A stretch of DNA of 13,782 bases. It comes from CAYRFQ01 sp964423615 (GTDB lineage Bacteria > Planctomycetota > Planctomycetia > Gemmatales > Gemmataceae). A program made the translations under genes and the position numbers. Each line of letters starts with the position of its first letter. Position 1 is the first letter of the stretch. This document shows, one piece after another, positions 13,418 through 13,782 of this stretch. The notes below the pieces were generated by a model, which worked only from the letters and a program-made list of their open reading frames with translations, was not told where the DNA came from and searched no databases. The stretch covers positions 1 to 13,782 of the forward strand of contig CAYRFQ010000151.1 of NCBI GenBank assembly GCA_964423615.1, written 5' to 3'.

Positions 13418-13651
13418 TGCCCCCTCTTGTGGTTCTGGTCGGGTAAAAACGGACCGACCAACCGATACAGACCTCTCTCGCGGAGCAACCGGACTGGCCT
13501 CTCTCTTTCGCAGTAATCCGCAACTTTTGCCCTCCATCCGTGTTTGAACCAAAGGGCGTTGACTTTTTCCTCTGGCAACTTACCCCTACGAGTCCCACAA
13601 TAAACTATTGATAACTATTAGGCTCCTACCGACTTCGAAGGACATCATCTC

Positions 13652-13782
13652 ATGAGGTTTTCCTGCTTGATCATTGCCTTGGTTGCCTCCGTTGCGCTCA
13701 GCGGCGGAGTGATTGCCCAGACAACCACCAAGGGCAAACAAACCAAGGGCAAACAAACCAAGGGCAAACAAACCAAGGGCAA
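13652..13782 (+). CDS. Exported TKGKQ-repeat protein (5' part only)
   Basis: The ATG at 13652 has AAGGAC about 10 nt upstream and starts a clear Sec signal peptide (MRFSCLIIALVASVALSGGV, cleavage near IAQ at residue 23). After TT, the protein consists of the pentapeptide TKGKQ repeated without change to the right edge, 3.7 copies being visible. The gene continues outside the window, so its length and any folded domain are unknown. The mature part seen so far is 40% lysine and has no acidic or hydrophobic residues, so it would be extended and strongly basic. Binding to nucleic acid or acidic polysaccharide outside the membrane is possible but unproven. Confidence 0.75.
   Translation, partial: MRFSCLIIALVASVALSGGVIAQTTTKGKQTKGKQTKGKQTKG
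13727..13782 (+). repeat. 15-bp in-frame minisatellite
   Basis: The unit ACCAAGGGCAAACAA begins at 13727, 13742, 13757 and 13772; the last copy is cut by the window edge. All visible copies are identical, including third codon positions, which implies recent expansion or homogenisation. The period is a multiple of three, so copy-number change would alter protein length but not the frame. Confidence 0.92.

Noticed and set aside
13343..13598. Small minus-strand frames after the PDZ-toroid gene
   Set aside because: Several overlap in different frames, without ribosome binding sites or recognisable motifs.

Overview
The window looks like a piece of a Planctomycetota chromosome, possibly a metagenomic contig. 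This is inferred from the gene families: a CehA/McbA-type PHP protein, a PDZ plus alpha/alpha-toroid secreted protein, a DUF4139 protein, a secreted S9 peptidase and a planctomycete-style HK97-like portal protein. The loose gene spacing and the GC-hairpin repeats between genes fit the same picture. No rRNA, tRNA, CRISPR array, insertion sequence or origin was recognised.

Layout. (1) 1-737: two gene fragments lie head to head. A phage portal protein on the minus strand runs off the left edge, and the C-terminal part of a subtilisin-like protease lies on the plus strand. Both lack their 5' parts, and they meet within about 20 bp near position 400. (2) 738-968: two 81-bp double-hairpin repeats. 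(3) 969-2636 (-): an exported TPR protein. (4) 2637-3711: about 1.07 kb without a convincing gene, holding a 47-bp tandem repeat, phased A/T tracts and a degenerate third copy of the double-hairpin repeat. (5) 3712-5256 (+): a CehA/McbA-like protein, convergent with (6) an exported S9 prolyl-oligopeptidase-type peptidase at 5393-7543 (-). A 108-bp inverted-repeat element lies between them. (7) 7921-9228 (+): EgtB, the iron enzyme of ergothioneine synthesis, followed by a possible Tat-leader-like micro-ORF and a DUF427 protein (9339-9623). (8) 9772-11790 (+): a cytoplasmic DUF4139 protein with a C-terminal coiled coil. (9) 11935-13368 (+): an exported PDZ plus alpha/alpha-toroid protein. (10) 13652 to the right edge (+): the start of an exported protein made of TKGKQ repeats.

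Most genes are separated by more than 100 bp and appear to be transcribed singly. The only plausible short cluster is egtB, the micro-ORF and DUF427. I see no coherent new multi-gene system. The most notable signals are the double-truncation junction at about 400, the repeat-rich 2.6-3.7 kb intergenic region, the Tat-like orphan leader after egtB, and the lysine-rich minisatellite gene at the right edge. Family names are assigned by reading the translations; no database search was possible.
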